This document shows, piece after piece, positions 28,100 to 38,185 of a stretch of DNA of 61,919 bases. The DNA lies in NCBI RefSeq assembly GCF_001644035.1, contig NZ_LUUG01000100.1, forward strand, positions 1 through 61,919, in the 5' to 3' direction. Position numbers and translations under genes: made by a program. The stretch comes from Methylomonas methanica (GTDB lineage: Bacteria > Pseudomonadota > Gammaproteobacteria > Methylococcales > Methylomonadaceae). How positions within the stretch are numbered: position 1 is the first letter of the stretch; each line of letters starts with the position of its first letter. The notes under the pieces are model-generated. The model saw only the letters and a list, made by a program, of their open reading frames with translations, ran no database searches and had not been told where the DNA came from.

Positions 28100-29792
28100 T
28101 CTTATCGACCAACAGCTGTCTGACAATCTGCTCCGCCGGTAGTTTGCTGGTTACCCTGGTCTTATCGCCATCCAGCTTCACCAGAAACTCTTCGTTCTCG
28201 CCAAAAATACTAACCATATCCCGATTGTCGCCGCGCCGATGAATAATATATTTGGGCGAGGTTTTCGCTTCGCCGAACAATACCCCGTTCCAATCCGAAT
28301 AACATTGCTTGCCGGCGACCAAGCCGTGCAAACTGTTAAACACATCGATTTGTTGATATTGATTAGTTTCCACGCTCGCCGGCCGGTCGCCATCGGCAAT
28401 CACTAAGGGCACTTTTGCCGAAGCTTTGTACTGACCGTATAACTCGACTTCTGCTTTTCTTAAAGGCGTCATCGAATGATGGTCGCCGACGATAATCAAG
28501 ATACCCTTATTAAAAAAGCCGTTATTTTGTAGTTCTCGATAAAACCAGCCTAGTTGTTTATCGGTATATGTAATTGCCGCCGATTCGGATTTTTCTTTAG
28601 TCTCCGGATTAATATAGGGATGATGACTGCTAACGGTTTTAATAAACAGTAAAAAATTATTTTTTTTATTTTTTTCGACCCTAGCCAAAGCTCTTAAATA
28701 TAGCGCCTCATCCGGCGCGGCCTCAAAATGAAACCGTTCCCACTTATCGTATTCCGGTTGATCATGACCTTCGACATAATCAAAGCCTATACTTTTCGCC
28801 CAGACTCCGGTGTTACCGAACTCCAAATCGGCAGTGGTTAAAAACTCGGCTTTATAACCGTGCTTTTTAAGGATATTGGGCAGGGAGTCTTTTATATTAT
28901 AAAAACTATAAAATGACGTACCTCCATCGTCGGTATAACTGGATGGCGGATAGAGCGGCTGCAAGCCAGTCAGTAGCGCGACTTCGCCGTCTTCGGTGAT
29001 AAAACCGTTGGCGTAAAAATCCTTGAAGGCCTGATATTGGCGGGCAATTGCATCCAGATTGGGCGTCCAATCGTGGATACCGGAGAAATACCGGCTTTGA
29101 TAAGCGGACAGCGATTCCACCATCAGAATAATAATATTCTTGGTTTGAGCCGGTTGCGTTTGGCAGTTTATATGTTCATGAAAACTAAACGCATCGACAT
29201 AAGCAGTGCTATACGGCGCAGCCTCCGACAATATGGTTAAATTATAATCAATGACATTTTTATAGATCCAGGCATGGGCGTATTTTTCATTATCGGCAAA
29301 CGCGGCCGCCAACGGCAGGCCGAGAATCAAGAAGATTGGCCACTTTTTGACATAAGGATTTACGGATTTAAACCTTACCCACGAAAAATATAAAAGCAAA
29401 ACCAAGATTAATACGGTAAGCGCAAGCACACCAAAATCGCTTAAACCGTAAATTTGCTGAATATATTTGTACGAATAATCCGCATATTTTATAGCGTCGC
29501 CCAAAGCCAGATGGGTATTGAAATTAACGATAATGGCATAATCGATAATATAAACTGCAAACAACAGCAAAGCCGCCAAGCGTAATAATGCCGCCAACCA
29601 ACGCATCATAGTCGGCAGCAGCGATAAATACAGCAATATTAAAATACCGCCATAAATCACGGCATCGTTAAATAAAACCTGAGTAAATCCCAGCAAACGG
29701 GTACCGGTATAGTGATAAATAAAATTATCGACATACCAGCCTTTCAGCAGCAACGGCGCCACAAAAATAAGCAACCAAACAATCTTTTTCAT
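28035..29792 (-). CDS. LTA-synthase-type sulfatase-fold membrane protein
   Basis: A 585-residue protein with about five membrane helices in the first 170 residues and a periplasmic alkaline-phosphatase/sulfatase-fold domain. Visible metal or catalytic elements are IILMVESLSAY (Glu), the candidate nucleophile Thr in GFITEDGEVALLTG and the IIVGDHHSMTP metal site. Relatives transfer phosphoglycerol or phosphoethanolamine to envelope polysaccharides. The Gram-negative substrate here is unknown. The 3' end overlaps the convergent AlkB-like gene by 65 bp. Confidence 0.85.
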   Translation of the reverse strand: MKKIVWLLIFVAPLLLKGWYVDNFIYHYTGTRLLGFTQVLFNDAVIYGGILILLYLSLLPTMMRWLAALLRLAALLLFAVYIIDYAIIVNFNTHLALGDAIKYADYSYKYIQQIYGLSDFGVLALTVLILVLLLYFSWVRFKSVNPYVKKWPIFLILGLPLAAAFADNEKYAHAWIYKNVIDYNLTILSEAAPYSTAYVDAFSFHEHINCQTQPAQTKNIIILMVESLSAYQSRYFSGIHDWTPNLDAIARQYQAFKDFYANGFITEDGEVALLTGLQPLYPPSSYTDDGGTSFYSFYNIKDSLPNILKKHGYKAEFLTTADLEFGNTGVWAKSIGFDYVEGHDQPEYDKWERFHFEAAPDEALYLRALARVEKNKKNNFLLFIKTVSSHHPYINPETKEKSESAAITYTDKQLGWFYRELQNNGFFNKGILIIVGDHHSMTPLRKAEVELYGQYKASAKVPLVIADGDRPASVETNQYQQIDVFNSLHGLVAGKQCYSDWNGVLFGEAKTSPKYIIHRRGDNRDMVSIFGENEEFLVKLDGDKTRVTSKLPAEQIVRQLLVDKINALRIARAKWALTQSAEKSD

Positions 29793-29823
29793 GCTTGGGA
29801 AACCGCTGACAATGGCGTTGGGA

Positions 29824-30351
29824 TTAATCGCGCGTCAACTTCAGGAAATGAAAAATATCGACTTCAATCACGCCGAATGCAGCGATCCACAGCAGCGCAT
29901 CGTAAGCATCCAGCCATGCTGACTGCATCAGCCAAGCCACAACCATACCGATTAAACCCACAAACACGGCCACAGTCATCAACCAAAACACCTGCCGATG
30001 CCGTACTACCAAAGACCGCCAGCGCACTTCCAATTCGAGTAATACAATCAACGCAAACCAGAGCAGAGAGTTAACCACATCCAGCCATTCGTTATCGCGG
30101 ACGTAGCTGCCGAACACCAAGGCAATCACCACAATCAACACGTTCCGCACCGCGTGCAAGGTCGTCTCGTTAAACGGCGCGGCCTTGACGGTTTCCAGCT
30201 CGAACATCACCAACAATATCACCCACACCAGCGCATCAACCGCAGTGGTCATCGTATCGACCGCTGCATAAATGCCGATATTCAGCGTCAACAAAGCCAG
30301 TATAGCCAGCTTAAATTTGGGGTAGGAAAGAAAAAACTGGGCGTTGGGCAT
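29824..30351 (-). CDS. Multi-pass membrane protein of unknown function
   Basis: A predicted inner-membrane protein of about 175 residues with five or six hydrophobic segments and acidic loops (FELETVKAAPF, LELEVRWRS). No catalytic motif or family name is recognised. ATG 30351 is preferred because it gives MPNAQFFLSYPKFKL at the first helix; an upstream in-frame start would add ten residues. It is 31 bp upstream of the sulfatase-family gene on the same strand, so a shared transcript is plausible. Confidence 0.65.
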   Translation of the reverse strand: MPNAQFFLSYPKFKLAILALLTLNIGIYAAVDTMTTAVDALVWVILLVMFELETVKAAPFNETTLHAVRNVLIVVIALVFGSYVRDNEWLDVVNSLLWFALIVLLELEVRWRSLVVRHRQVFWLMTVAVFVGLIGMVVAWLMQSAWLDAYDALLWIAAFGVIEVDIFHFLKLTRD

Positions 30352-30426
30352 AACGGTAAGATTAAGTGAGTCCGACAGCAACCGCCAAACTGCTCATATA
30401 GCGACAATTTGACGGTAAAGACATGA

Positions 30427-30460
30427 ACCATGATGACAACCCGGCCGGCGCCATCATGGT
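30427..30460 (-). terminator. Hairpin after the small lipoprotein gene
   Basis: Arms ACCATGATG (30427-30435) and CATCATGGT (30452-30460) form a 9-bp stem with an internal GC-rich palindrome (CCGGCCGG). The hairpin lies just past the stop of the lipoprotein gene read leftward. There is no clear U-tract, so it is a weak terminator candidate. Confidence 0.4.
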
Positions 30461-30469
30461 CAACAGGGA

Positions 30470-30865
30470 TTATTTAACGAAACAGGCTTTCTCGGCTTCG
30501 GCGTCAGCATCTTTCAACTTGGTGCGCAAATCCTTGGATTGTTTAGGATCGCGAAACGCCGCACCGGCTTCGCCAGGGGTTTTTTGCATCTGGGTAAAGG
30601 TTTTGGCCGATTCGTATTCTTCGAAACTGAGTTTTTCGGCGATTTTATCGATTTTGCAGCCGCAGGCGTATTGGCTGATATAGGTTAGTCCGCCGTGCTT
30701 GGCAACGCATTCCAATACATAATCGACGCGGTCACGGGTAGGATAATCATTGACCAATACCGCCGGCTCGCTTGCGGCGGCTTCGGGTTTAGAGTTTTCT
30801 TGGGTAGTGGAGCAGCCGCTTAGCAGCGTTAAAACAGCGAGAGTAGCGAAGAATGATTTTTTCAT
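30470..30865 (-). CDS. Small lipoprotein with Cys motif, unknown function
   Basis: A 131-residue predicted lipoprotein (lipobox LLSGCS, Cys at 18). After an Ala/Glu linker the conserved part reads YVLECVAKHGGLTYISQYACGCKIDKIAEKLSFEEYESAKTF, with Cys residues spaced so that they could form disulfides. A short acidic helix and KACFVK end the protein. I recall similar unnamed exported proteins in betaproteobacteria and methylotrophs but cannot assign a role. It is 30 bp downstream of the DUF302 gene. Confidence 0.7.
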   Translation of the reverse strand: MKKSFFATLAVLTLLSGCSTTQENSKPEAAASEPAVLVNDYPTRDRVDYVLECVAKHGGLTYISQYACGCKIDKIAEKLSFEEYESAKTFTQMQKTPGEAGAAFRDPKQSKDLRTKLKDADAEAEKACFVK

Positions 30866-30895
30866 GATGCTCGGTTTTTATCGTTGTAGGGATAT

Positions 30896-31357
30896 TTATT
30901 GTTCGGCGGCGAAGTCGACAATCTGTCGCAGTTGCGGGTTCATTTCCTTGGCGAATTTATTCAGGGCCGGATTGCCGGTATCTTCAGGCAGCAGATGCGT
31001 TCTGACGATGGTTTTACCGTCGAATTGATAGGTCACCACATTGCAGGGCATATAGCCTATAGCATGCGGGGTGATTTCCAGCACCACCTTCGCCAACGTC
31101 AGATTGCAAAACTGTACCGTATCGTATTCCGGAAAATTCGTGGCTCCTCTGTCGCGAATCACCTTCCCCACCCGGCTATGGCCGGTGATGCGAAAGTTGT
31201 GTTCGGCAATCGCTACTTCCAGTTCCGCCAATACTTCGTCGTACGGTTTGCTGGTCTCAACTTGATAATACGTCACTTCTTCGGTATGCAGCAGAGACTG
31301 CGCGGCACAACTTGCAATCAACGGCAGGCTTGCGAAAATGACGGCTCTTTTAAACAT
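30896..31357 (-). CDS. DUF302 lipoprotein
   Basis: A 153-residue protein with a lipobox (LIASCAAQ, Cys at 17) followed by a DUF302-type domain (YDEVLAELEVAIAEHNFRITGHSRVGKVI ... CNLTLAKVVLEITPHAIGYMPCNVVTYQFDGKTIV). The DUF302 fold is widespread in periplasmic or thiol-metabolism settings and has no agreed activity. It is divergent from mobA, whose ATG lies 17 bp away, and upstream of the small Cys lipoprotein. Confidence 0.8.
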   Translation of the reverse strand: MFKRAVIFASLPLIASCAAQSLLHTEEVTYYQVETSKPYDEVLAELEVAIAEHNFRITGHSRVGKVIRDRGATNFPEYDTVQFCNLTLAKVVLEITPHAIGYMPCNVVTYQFDGKTIVRTHLLPEDTGNPALNKFAKEMNPQLRQIVDFAAEQ

Positions 31358-31374
31358 CGAGAAAGCTTACCATC

Positions 31375-31980
31375 ATGAGCGGGCAAAACAAAGTTAGCGG
31401 CGTGGTGCTGGCCGGCGGCATGGCCCGGCGCATGCAGGAGCAAGACAAGGGCTTGATGTTGTGCAATAACCGGCCCTTGATTAGCTATGCGCTGGCCGCC
31501 ATGGCGCCGCTGGTCGATGATTTGTTGATCAGCGCCAATCGCCATCAAGACCGCTATCGGCAATTCCATTACCCGGTCATCAGCGATGCCGAACCAATCT
31601 TCGACGGCCCGCTGGCCGGAATTTTGGCGGCGATGCAAACCGCACAACACAGGATATTACTGGTAGCGCCCTGCGACTCGCCGCTGGTTGCAAGCATTCA
31701 TCTGCAACGCTTAGTCGACGCATTAATAAGCCAGGACGCGGACATCGCCGTGGCGTTTGACGGCGAGCGCCTACACCCGGTTTTTGCCGCGCTGAAAACC
31801 CGCTTGCAAACTGACTTACAGGATTACCTACGTAGTGGCGAACGCAAGTTGCAAACCTGGTTTCATCGGCATTCGTTGCTCCAAGTCGACTACAGCGACT
31901 CGCCGCACATCTTCGTCAACATAAATACGCCGGCGGAATTGCTTACTGTGGAGCAATCGTTAGCCGAAATCTTGCCTTGA
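31375..31980 (+). CDS. mobA: Molybdenum cofactor guanylyltransferase
   Basis: MobA attaches GMP to molybdopterin to make the bis-MGD cofactor for enzymes such as formate dehydrogenase and nitrate reductase. The 201-residue protein has the nucleotide-binding signature VVLAGGMARRMQEQDKGLM, the metal-binding APCDSPLV and the C-terminal FVNINTPAEL. It is a single gene, divergent from the DUF302 lipoprotein and convergent with the CheB/CheR fusion. Confidence 0.93.
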   Translation: MSGQNKVSGVVLAGGMARRMQEQDKGLMLCNNRPLISYALAAMAPLVDDLLISANRHQDRYRQFHYPVISDAEPIFDGPLAGILAAMQTAQHRILLVAPCDSPLVASIHLQRLVDALISQDADIAVAFDGERLHPVFAALKTRLQTDLQDYLRSGERKLQTWFHRHSLLQVDYSDSPHIFVNINTPAELLTVEQSLAEILP

Positions 31981-31999
31981 TCGCAAGTTGATATAGTGC

Positions 32000-34900
32000 T
32001 CAGTGCACCGCTTTTTCACTGCTGACGATTAGCAACGCTTCTCCCGAACGATTACCCAATACCGTCGCATGCATGCGTACCGGGATGATTTTCTGATCTT
32101 TGGTAACACGTTTGGTTTTGATACTTTTCACGCCGCCACCGACTATCAATTCCTGAACCAGTTGCTGAGTAATGGCCCGTTCATCATCCGAAACAATCTC
32201 TGTAAAGGTCATACTGGCGGCATCCAAGCTATCCCAACCGTATAAGGTTTCGGCGCCCTTATTCCAAGCTGTAATTTTACCGGACACCTCAAACAGGATG
32301 ATCGCTTCATCGGTGTCCATCACTATCGTCGCCAGTTTTTGCAAACAATTTAAACATTCCTGTTTTTCGACTTGATGCTGGTGAACGTAGTCGCGCTCAG
32401 TCAAAGCGATTAACTCTCTAGCCGAGTTCTCCGCTTGGAACATGCAGGCCGAGGCCGACACGTGCACCACCTTTCCGGATTTGGTGAGCCGTCTGGCCTG
32501 AAAAGACGGCAAGGTGTTACCCACTTTCAGGTTGTTCAGACCCTGCTTGGCAAAATGTTTTTCCTCTTCCGGAATTAGATTGTAAAAATTCATCCCCAGC
32601 GCATCATGCGCCGACCAGCCATAGAGTTTCTCGGCAGCACGATTCCAAGTCACAATGGTACCGTCCGGTTCGAGCAAGGTAATCGCATCATTGGAAAACT
32701 GTACAAACTTGGCCAGCCTGAGCGTTTCTTGCTCCTCACGCTTATGCAATTCCAGTTGCGCACTTTTCAGCTGATTGATGTCCACAAATGTCAGAATGAC
32801 ACCGGCGTTGACTTTGGCGGAAACCACATAAGGAATCACCCGCAATAAATACCAGGTACCATTTTCCAGCTGAATTTCCTGATCAAAACAGTTGTGCCTA
32901 TCATTGACACTTTTAACCACTGCAATCACATCGAGATTTTTAATGGTATGGGTTAGATGGTAAAACGGCCGCCCGAGATCGGTTTCCAAGATATGGAATA
33001 TAGACTGTAGTTTGGGAGTAAAACGCCTAATATCCAGATTCTCGTCTAAAAACAAGGTAGCGATATTCGTACTATTGAATAAGTTATCCAGATCGTTATT
33101 CAATAAGGTCAGTTCGACTATCTTGCCCTGGTGTTCGGCATTGACGGTGTAAAGCTCTTCGTTAACCGATTGCAACTCCTCGTTGGTGCTCTGTAATTCT
33201 TCGTTACTCGCCAACAATTCTTCGTTGGTCGCCTGGAGCTCCTCGTTGGAGGTTTCCAATTCTTCCACAGTTGCTTGCAGGTTTTCGCGGGTAAACTGTA
33301 ATTCTTGCTCCAGATCGATGATGCGTTGTTTGGCATCTAAATTGACATCGTAGACCAAGGTTTCCGTCTCGCTGAAACAAGAAGGATCGACCGTCTCCGT
33401 GATCATCGCCGCCACTAAGATTTCTTGGCCCTTCTTACCCGGCAGGGGTTTAAATTGCAGCCTAAACGTCCGCAAACTGTCCTGCTCTCTGACCCGAATA
33501 TTGGACAACACAATTTCGTTATTAGCTTTTAAGGCTTTTTGAATACCTGTGGAAATAGGTATGGATAAATCTTTTTTAACAATTTTACTGACATTGCTCA
33601 CCAGTTTGCCGCTGGGATAACTCAAATAATCCTTGGAATCGCCGAAAATATGGGATATTTCCATATTCTCATTGATTATCATCGTAAACGGCAATACATC
33701 GTTGGATATTGCCCTAATGAACCGATCCAATACCCTTTCTTCCTGACCACTAAGCGCATTCGATGAGCGCACAGAGCTTGGATACGGCGAGTAAGTCATT
33801 AAAGCACTGGGGGACGCGGTAAACCCCAGTGATTTATACTTTCCTTTGGAGCGATATAGTTTTGATTTGGCGCTAGCCACATCAAAAAACTCACCCATAT
33901 CGCCTATCGTTTCACTGGTACCCAAAACCAGCAAACCCTCCTTTACGAGAGAAAAGTTGAATAACTCCAATATTTTTTTCTGCAATACCGGCTGCAAGTA
34001 AATCAACACATTCCTACAGCTTAGTATATGAATATTGGTAAAAGGCGGATCTTTAATCAGGTTATGCTGGGCAAACACCACCATTTCCCGAATTTTTTGA
34101 CTAACCTGGAAATAATCTTCCCTGCGAATAAAATATTTTGACAAGAGCTTGGGTGGAATATCCGCAATAATACTTTCAGGATATTTACCATTACTGGCTT
34201 TCTCGATGGCCGTTAGATCAACATCGGTTGCAAAAATCTTCACGCGAAAATAATGTCCGGAATACTCCCGGTATTCCGACAACAACATGGCCAAGGAATA
34301 GGCTTCCTCGCCGGTCGAACACGCAGTCACCCAAACTCGTAATTCATCTTCTTGTAATAACTTGACGACTTTTTTCAGCCAATGCTCACGAATCTCGTCA
34401 AACACATGCTCGTCACGGAAAAAACTGGTGACACCTATCAACAACTCCTGAAATAAAACCAAAACTTCGTGAGGATTTGTTTGCAATAAGTTTAAATACT
34501 CGGATATATCTTTTAAATGATTGATGGAGATGCGCCGCTCAATGCGTCTGACCACCGTATTGGGTTTATAAAAGGTAAAATCGATTTTGCACTTTTCCCT
34601 AAGAATCGAAAAAATCCGCGTGATGTCGCTATCGTCGGACGAGACGATATTCTTTTCCTGTAAGGTGGCATAAGGATGCTTAACAAAAGCCAGCAACTGA
34701 TCGGGCATCTTCTCCGGCGGCAAACTAAAATCCGCCAAACCCGTAGCAAAAGCATTCTTGGGCATGCCGTCGAATTTGGCGGAGTTTTCATCCTGCACCA
34801 TCACCATGCCGCCAAATTCCTTGATGGAGCGAATACCACGCGTGCCATCACTGCCGGTACCCGACAATATAATGCCTACCGCCAGTTCTCTGGCGTCCTC

Positions 34901-35263
34901 GCTCAAGGAACGCAAAAATATATCGATCGGCAGATTGATGCCTTTGCTGGGATCTTGCTCGGCCAGCAACAACTGATTATGAAACACCGTGACGTTTTTT
35001 CGGGGCGGAATCAAATAGACAGTGTCTCGCTCGATTTTCATGCCGTCTTCAATACGCTTTACCGGCATGGCGGTGTGTTTGGATAATAGCTCCGCCATCA
35101 AACTTTTATACTGTGGCGACAAATGCTGAATCACCACAAACGACAAGCCGCTGTTGGCAGGCATATTCTTAAAAAATGCCTCAATCGCTTCCAAGCCTCC
35201 GGCCGAAGCGCCGATCCCGACAACATACTGCGGCGGCACTTTTACAGTGTTTTCATTATCCAT
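32000..35263 (-). CDS. CheB-CheR-PAS fusion protein
   Basis: A 1087-residue cytoplasmic signalling protein. In order it has a CheB methylesterase domain ([12 protein letters not shown] with Ser 20, the His in VVIQHLSPQ, the Asp in [10 protein letters not shown]) and a CheR methyltransferase domain ([12 protein letters not shown] and SAM motif [18 protein letters not shown]). Next is a coiled coil of repeated NEEL-x-S/T units (about 650-720), then three PAS domains ([52 protein letters not shown]; a third near the C-terminus). No kinase, receiver or HAMP domain is present, so output must go through a partner. A PAS protein lies 80 bp upstream. Confidence 0.9.
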   Translation of the reverse strand: MDNENTVKVPPQYVVGIGASAGGLEAIEAFFKNMPANSGLSFVVIQHLSPQYKSLMAELLSKHTAMPVKRIEDGMKIERDTVYLIPPRKNVTVFHNQLLLAEQDPSKGINLPIDIFLRSLSEDARELAVGIILSGTGSDGTRGIRSIKEFGGMVMVQDENSAKFDGMPKNAFATGLADFSLPPEKMPDQLLAFVKHPYATLQEKNIVSSDDSDITRIFSILREKCKIDFTFYKPNTVVRRIERRISINHLKDISEYLNLLQTNPHEVLVLFQELLIGVTSFFRDEHVFDEIREHWLKKVVKLLQEDELRVWVTACSTGEEAYSLAMLLSEYREYSGHYFRVKIFATDVDLTAIEKASNGKYPESIIADIPPKLLSKYFIRREDYFQVSQKIREMVVFAQHNLIKDPPFTNIHILSCRNVLIYLQPVLQKKILELFNFSLVKEGLLVLGTSETIGDMGEFFDVASAKSKLYRSKGKYKSLGFTASPSALMTYSPYPSSVRSSNALSGQEERVLDRFIRAISNDVLPFTMIINENMEISHIFGDSKDYLSYPSGKLVSNVSKIVKKDLSIPISTGIQKALKANNEIVLSNIRVREQDSLRTFRLQFKPLPGKKGQEILVAAMITETVDPSCFSETETLVYDVNLDAKQRIIDLEQELQFTRENLQATVEELETSNEELQATNEELLASNEELQSTNEELQSVNEELYTVNAEHQGKIVELTLLNNDLDNLFNSTNIATLFLDENLDIRRFTPKLQSIFHILETDLGRPFYHLTHTIKNLDVIAVVKSVNDRHNCFDQEIQLENGTWYLLRVIPYVVSAKVNAGVILTFVDINQLKSAQLELHKREEQETLRLAKFVQFSNDAITLLEPDGTIVTWNRAAEKLYGWSAHDALGMNFYNLIPEEEKHFAKQGLNNLKVGNTLPSFQARRLTKSGKVVHVSASACMFQAENSARELIALTERDYVHQHQVEKQECLNCLQKLATIVMDTDEAIILFEVSGKITAWNKGAETLYGWDSLDAASMTFTEIVSDDERAITQQLVQELIVGGGVKSIKTKRVTKDQKIIPVRMHATVLGNRSGEALLIVSSEKAVH

Positions 35264-35343
35264 AAAACCATGTCATTTAATATCAATCGTTTAAATTAAT
35301 AAAGCCTGTGGACAACTTTACCTGCAACGCTGTAACAGAATAC

Positions 35344-35928
35344 TCAAGTCTTATTTGTGTCTGTTATCACGTCGCTAATATTTGTGATAGTGACAATTAA
35401 TTTACGCGATTTCAAATCGAACGATTCGCTCGCCGTATCGCTACCGTCATCCGCATTGCCTTTAATTAAAGCAGGGAGAGGCAAGTTCTTATCCCCTTGC
35501 AAACGCAACTGTAAGCTTTTATTGGCTGGCGCTTTGAAAAAAGCGTCAAAACGGTGAATAAATATATTCTTGTCTTCTTCGAAAATCAGCTTGGAAAAAT
35601 GCGTCTTCTGCAATTTACTGGCTTTATAGCCCAACATATCTGCAAAGGTATGATTCGCTTGTTCTATGAAGCCTTGATAATCTAGGGTTATAATACCAAC
35701 CGGAACACAATGGTAGGTAAAATTTAATTTATTATTTAAACGGGACAATTCAAATTGCGCTTTTTGCAGCTCTTCATTCTGCATTTGCAACTCAATTTGA
35801 TAAACTTGTAAATCATAAAATAAACGTTGAATTTCTTCCGGCGTAATACTACTGATTTCTTGAGGCGTAAAATCTATAATTTTCTCCGCCATTTCTTTTA
35901 ATTTAGCAGCATGAGAATCTAATGTCAT
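35344..35928 (-). CDS. Stand-alone PAS domain protein
   Basis: A 194-residue soluble protein. The N-terminal helical region (LKEMAEKIIDF ... IQRLFYDLQVYQIELQMQNEELQKAQFELSRL) resembles the coiled-coil linker of sensor proteins. It is followed by one PAS domain (VPVGIITLDYQGFIEQANHTFADMLGYKASKLQ). No output domain is visible. It is placed just upstream of the CheB-CheR-PAS gene with a similar coiled coil, so the two products may interact through these helices. Confidence 0.8.
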   Translation of the reverse strand: MTLDSHAAKLKEMAEKIIDFTPQEISSITPEEIQRLFYDLQVYQIELQMQNEELQKAQFELSRLNNKLNFTYHCVPVGIITLDYQGFIEQANHTFADMLGYKASKLQKTHFSKLIFEEDKNIFIHRFDAFFKAPANKSLQLRLQGDKNLPLPALIKGNADDGSDTASESFDLKSRKLIVTITNISDVITDTNKT

Positions 35929-36425
35929 AACGGCATTTCCTTATTAATCTATTAATTTTTTGAACAATTTAGCGGAAAAATTCTAGTTCCCACTATTTCT
36001 ACTCCCTATCGATTCGTCCACTTCTACCCTCTTCGGATTTTACCGATACCCTGCTGGCAACTTATTGATTTAACACAGGGCGGATTCAGTACGCAGTAAC
36101 CGGGCCACCCAGCGTATTCGGATTGTAATACAGTTCATATACTTGAACACTTGATACCTGGAATTTGCAGGCATCAATAACCCTATTTTTTCCTTGAAAA
36201 CTTATTTCAAGCGGTGAAATGCTTTCGGCTCCCGAAAAACCAGGTGTCCGACCAAATAAATTGCCTCCTTTTCAGAGCAAATACAGGCAAGCACAGCTTA
36301 GTTTTCCGCAAATTATCAGCACTGGCAAACACGGCAAATTAGCAGCGTTAACGTCCGACCAATCAAAGGTTGTGTCATTTACGCCGCATTATGCTAACGT
36401 AAATTTTTTTTTGCTTGGAACCACG
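35929..36425. other. 497-bp intergenic region, no gene recognised
   Basis: An AT-rich stretch between the divergent PAS gene and the tail-anchored exported-protein gene. I found no convincing tRNA, riboswitch, repeat or conserved small ORF. An in-frame extension of the downstream gene exists but looks non-coding. Promoters for both genes must lie here, but I cannot place them confidently. Confidence 0.5.
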
Positions 36426-37364
36426 ATGAAACGATCCAATCTCGCCATCATTCTGACATTATGTTCGTCGGGTGTTTTTGTCCAATCAGCCTTTGCACTT
36501 ACTACGCCGGCAGAGCAGGATAAATTGCGCATTCATACCAGCATGCCCAGAAGAACCAGCGATTCGCTGTTTTCATACACGGCGGAATGGCGTATCGACG
36601 ATGGTGAGCTGTATCGCTCTACGGGCTTGAGCTTTTTAAATGCACATAAATTTGATGATGCAACTCAGCCTTACGCGGTCACGAAAAAACTGCTCACATC
36701 GATGAAGGACGGCATGATTCAGCTCGATCCGAATTGGCGCGGCATCACCATTACTCAACCACCGGAACAAGCTGAATTGATCATCGCCAACAAAAACGGT
36801 TATTCGTTGACGACGGTAACGGTCAGAGATTACAGCAACCAGGGCTTACGTTTCGATCTTGCCGATAAAAACTTCAACGCCGACGGCGTGCAAGTGGCTC
36901 TTGATCTGGTGTTCAGTGCGGATGTGGAATATCTGGACGGTTTTAGTTCAAAAAAAGCCCTCACCGCCTCGCAAGGGGAAATCGAGATTAAGATAGACGA
37001 CCAAAAACCGATTCATATCAAAACCGACGGTAAAACCACTCGCGAGCTCGAGCAAGAAATCGTCAAGCAGCTAAGTATCTCTCAACTTGCTGAAACACCC
37101 CTGTATCCAGGCATGGTCAGCAACGATACCCGCAATAACAAGCCATTCGATGGCAGCGAAGTGCAATTTTTAAATCTTGCCGCCAAGTCGATTGCCATTG
37201 ACATTACCGACCCAGCCTTGGGCGTACTCGCCAAATTCAAATTCAAAGACGAAAATCATTCGGTGAAAGTTGTAGAACCGCGCTTCATGTTGGGCGCGTT
37301 GGCCTTGACTGTACTTTTGGCCATTGTCTATTTTCGGCGCAAAAACCAGCAGAAATCGATATAA
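36426..37364 (+). CDS. Exported protein with C-terminal anchor, unknown function
   Basis: A 312-residue protein. A signal peptide (MKRSNLAIILTLCSSGVFVQSAFA) is followed by a periplasmic beta-rich region and a C-terminal membrane helix (FMLGALALTVLLAIVYF) with a basic end (RRKNQQKSI). The open frame extends 69 codons upstream, but ATG 36426 gives a proper signal peptide and the extension lacks protein-like character. The final helix plus basic tail resembles a sorting or anchoring tail, but no PEP motif is present. Not recognised as any family. Confidence 0.7.
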   Translation: MKRSNLAIILTLCSSGVFVQSAFALTTPAEQDKLRIHTSMPRRTSDSLFSYTAEWRIDDGELYRSTGLSFLNAHKFDDATQPYAVTKKLLTSMKDGMIQLDPNWRGITITQPPEQAELIIANKNGYSLTTVTVRDYSNQGLRFDLADKNFNADGVQVALDLVFSADVEYLDGFSSKKALTASQGEIEIKIDDQKPIHIKTDGKTTRELEQEIVKQLSISQLAETPLYPGMVSNDTRNNKPFDGSEVQFLNLAAKSIAIDITDPALGVLAKFKFKDENHSVKVVEPRFMLGALALTVLLAIVYFRRKNQQKSI

Positions 37365-37421
37365 CAGTTCTAATGTCCGGGTGGCCGCTAGCACATGCAG
37401 CCACCCGGTTTAAGGGTTAAA

Positions 37422-37898
37422 TCAATGCCCGGAATGTTCGGGCGGCGTATCGGTGACGCTGGTTCTACGCAACATATAGCGATCGGCAAGTTTGCCGGTA
37501 ACCCGGTTGCCGCTGCTATCCAACTGAATCAACGCATCTTTTTCAACCAGATATTGCTGCGAAGTTGAGCCGTTCTTTGGCGTCAAAACCAGAGTATTGG
37601 CTTTGTCGCCCGGGGCAAACTTGCCCTTTTCAGTAAACTCCCGTTCCGATTTCCCCAGAAATTGGGTCATCAGCAGATAACTGCCATTTTTGTTCAAAGC
37701 CAGCGTGGTCTTCACGCCGATGCAGTCGGCACAAGGGGTTAGGCCCGTATAAATCCCCGGCCAATCCAGGCTCTTGTGTTCTTGATGAGCATCCTTATGG
37801 TCCGCCCCCACCGTTTCGGCAAGCGCTGGATTAAAAGCCGAAAAAGCGGCCGCCACTAGAAAAATGACCACATTTTTTTTAAATTTAACTGTTCGCAT
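37422..37898 (-). CDS. NlpE-like exported protein
   Basis: A 158-residue exported protein (signal peptide ending NPALA) with the NlpE N-terminal domain signature WPGIYTGLTPCADCIGVKTTLALNKNGSYLLMTQFLG, including the CxxC pair. It has His-rich stretches at both ends (DHKDAHQEHK, EHSGH). E. coli NlpE is a lipoprotein that signals copper or surface stress to CpxA. This one has no lipobox, so it is probably soluble in the periplasm. A link to the Cpx-like system at 18.4-22.1 kb is possible but inferred. Confidence 0.8.
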   Translation of the reverse strand: MRTVKFKKNVVIFLVAAAFSAFNPALAETVGADHKDAHQEHKSLDWPGIYTGLTPCADCIGVKTTLALNKNGSYLLMTQFLGKSEREFTEKGKFAPGDKANTLVLTPKNGSTSQQYLVEKDALIQLDSSGNRVTGKLADRYMLRRTSVTDTPPEHSGH

Positions 37899-38185
37899 AT
37901 TTGCTCCTGGACAAACCGTCGCTAATAATAATTATTGAGTAAGTACCACGCTGGAAATCCTTTGTGCGCCACAGTTCATTCGCGAAAAACCGCTAAGGGA
38001 AAATCGGCATGTTAACAACCAAAGAGCACACTTTACCGGTTTCTATTAATGGGCCGAAGCGCACACTCTTGCTCTATCAAGCCTCGCTTACAAACACACA
38101 TGATTCCAACTGCCTATTGTGGCATAGCTGCAAAGGATTGACTGATTTCATATCGCCGAACGCATTTAGCCGGATTGCCAACGCC

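Noticed and set aside
33120-33290. Repeated NEEL-x-S/T coding units that look like a tandem DNA repeat
   Set aside because: It is the coiled-coil linker of the CheB-CheR-PAS protein; the periodicity is in the protein, and the DNA repeats are diverged.
36219-36425. N-terminal extension of the exported protein gene at 36426
   Set aside because: The extension puts 69 non-conserved, low-quality residues before a clear signal peptide, so the internal ATG is preferred.
36000-36425. Possible c-di-GMP or other riboswitch in the long leader before 36426
   Set aside because: The conserved core motifs of the riboswitch classes that I know are not present.
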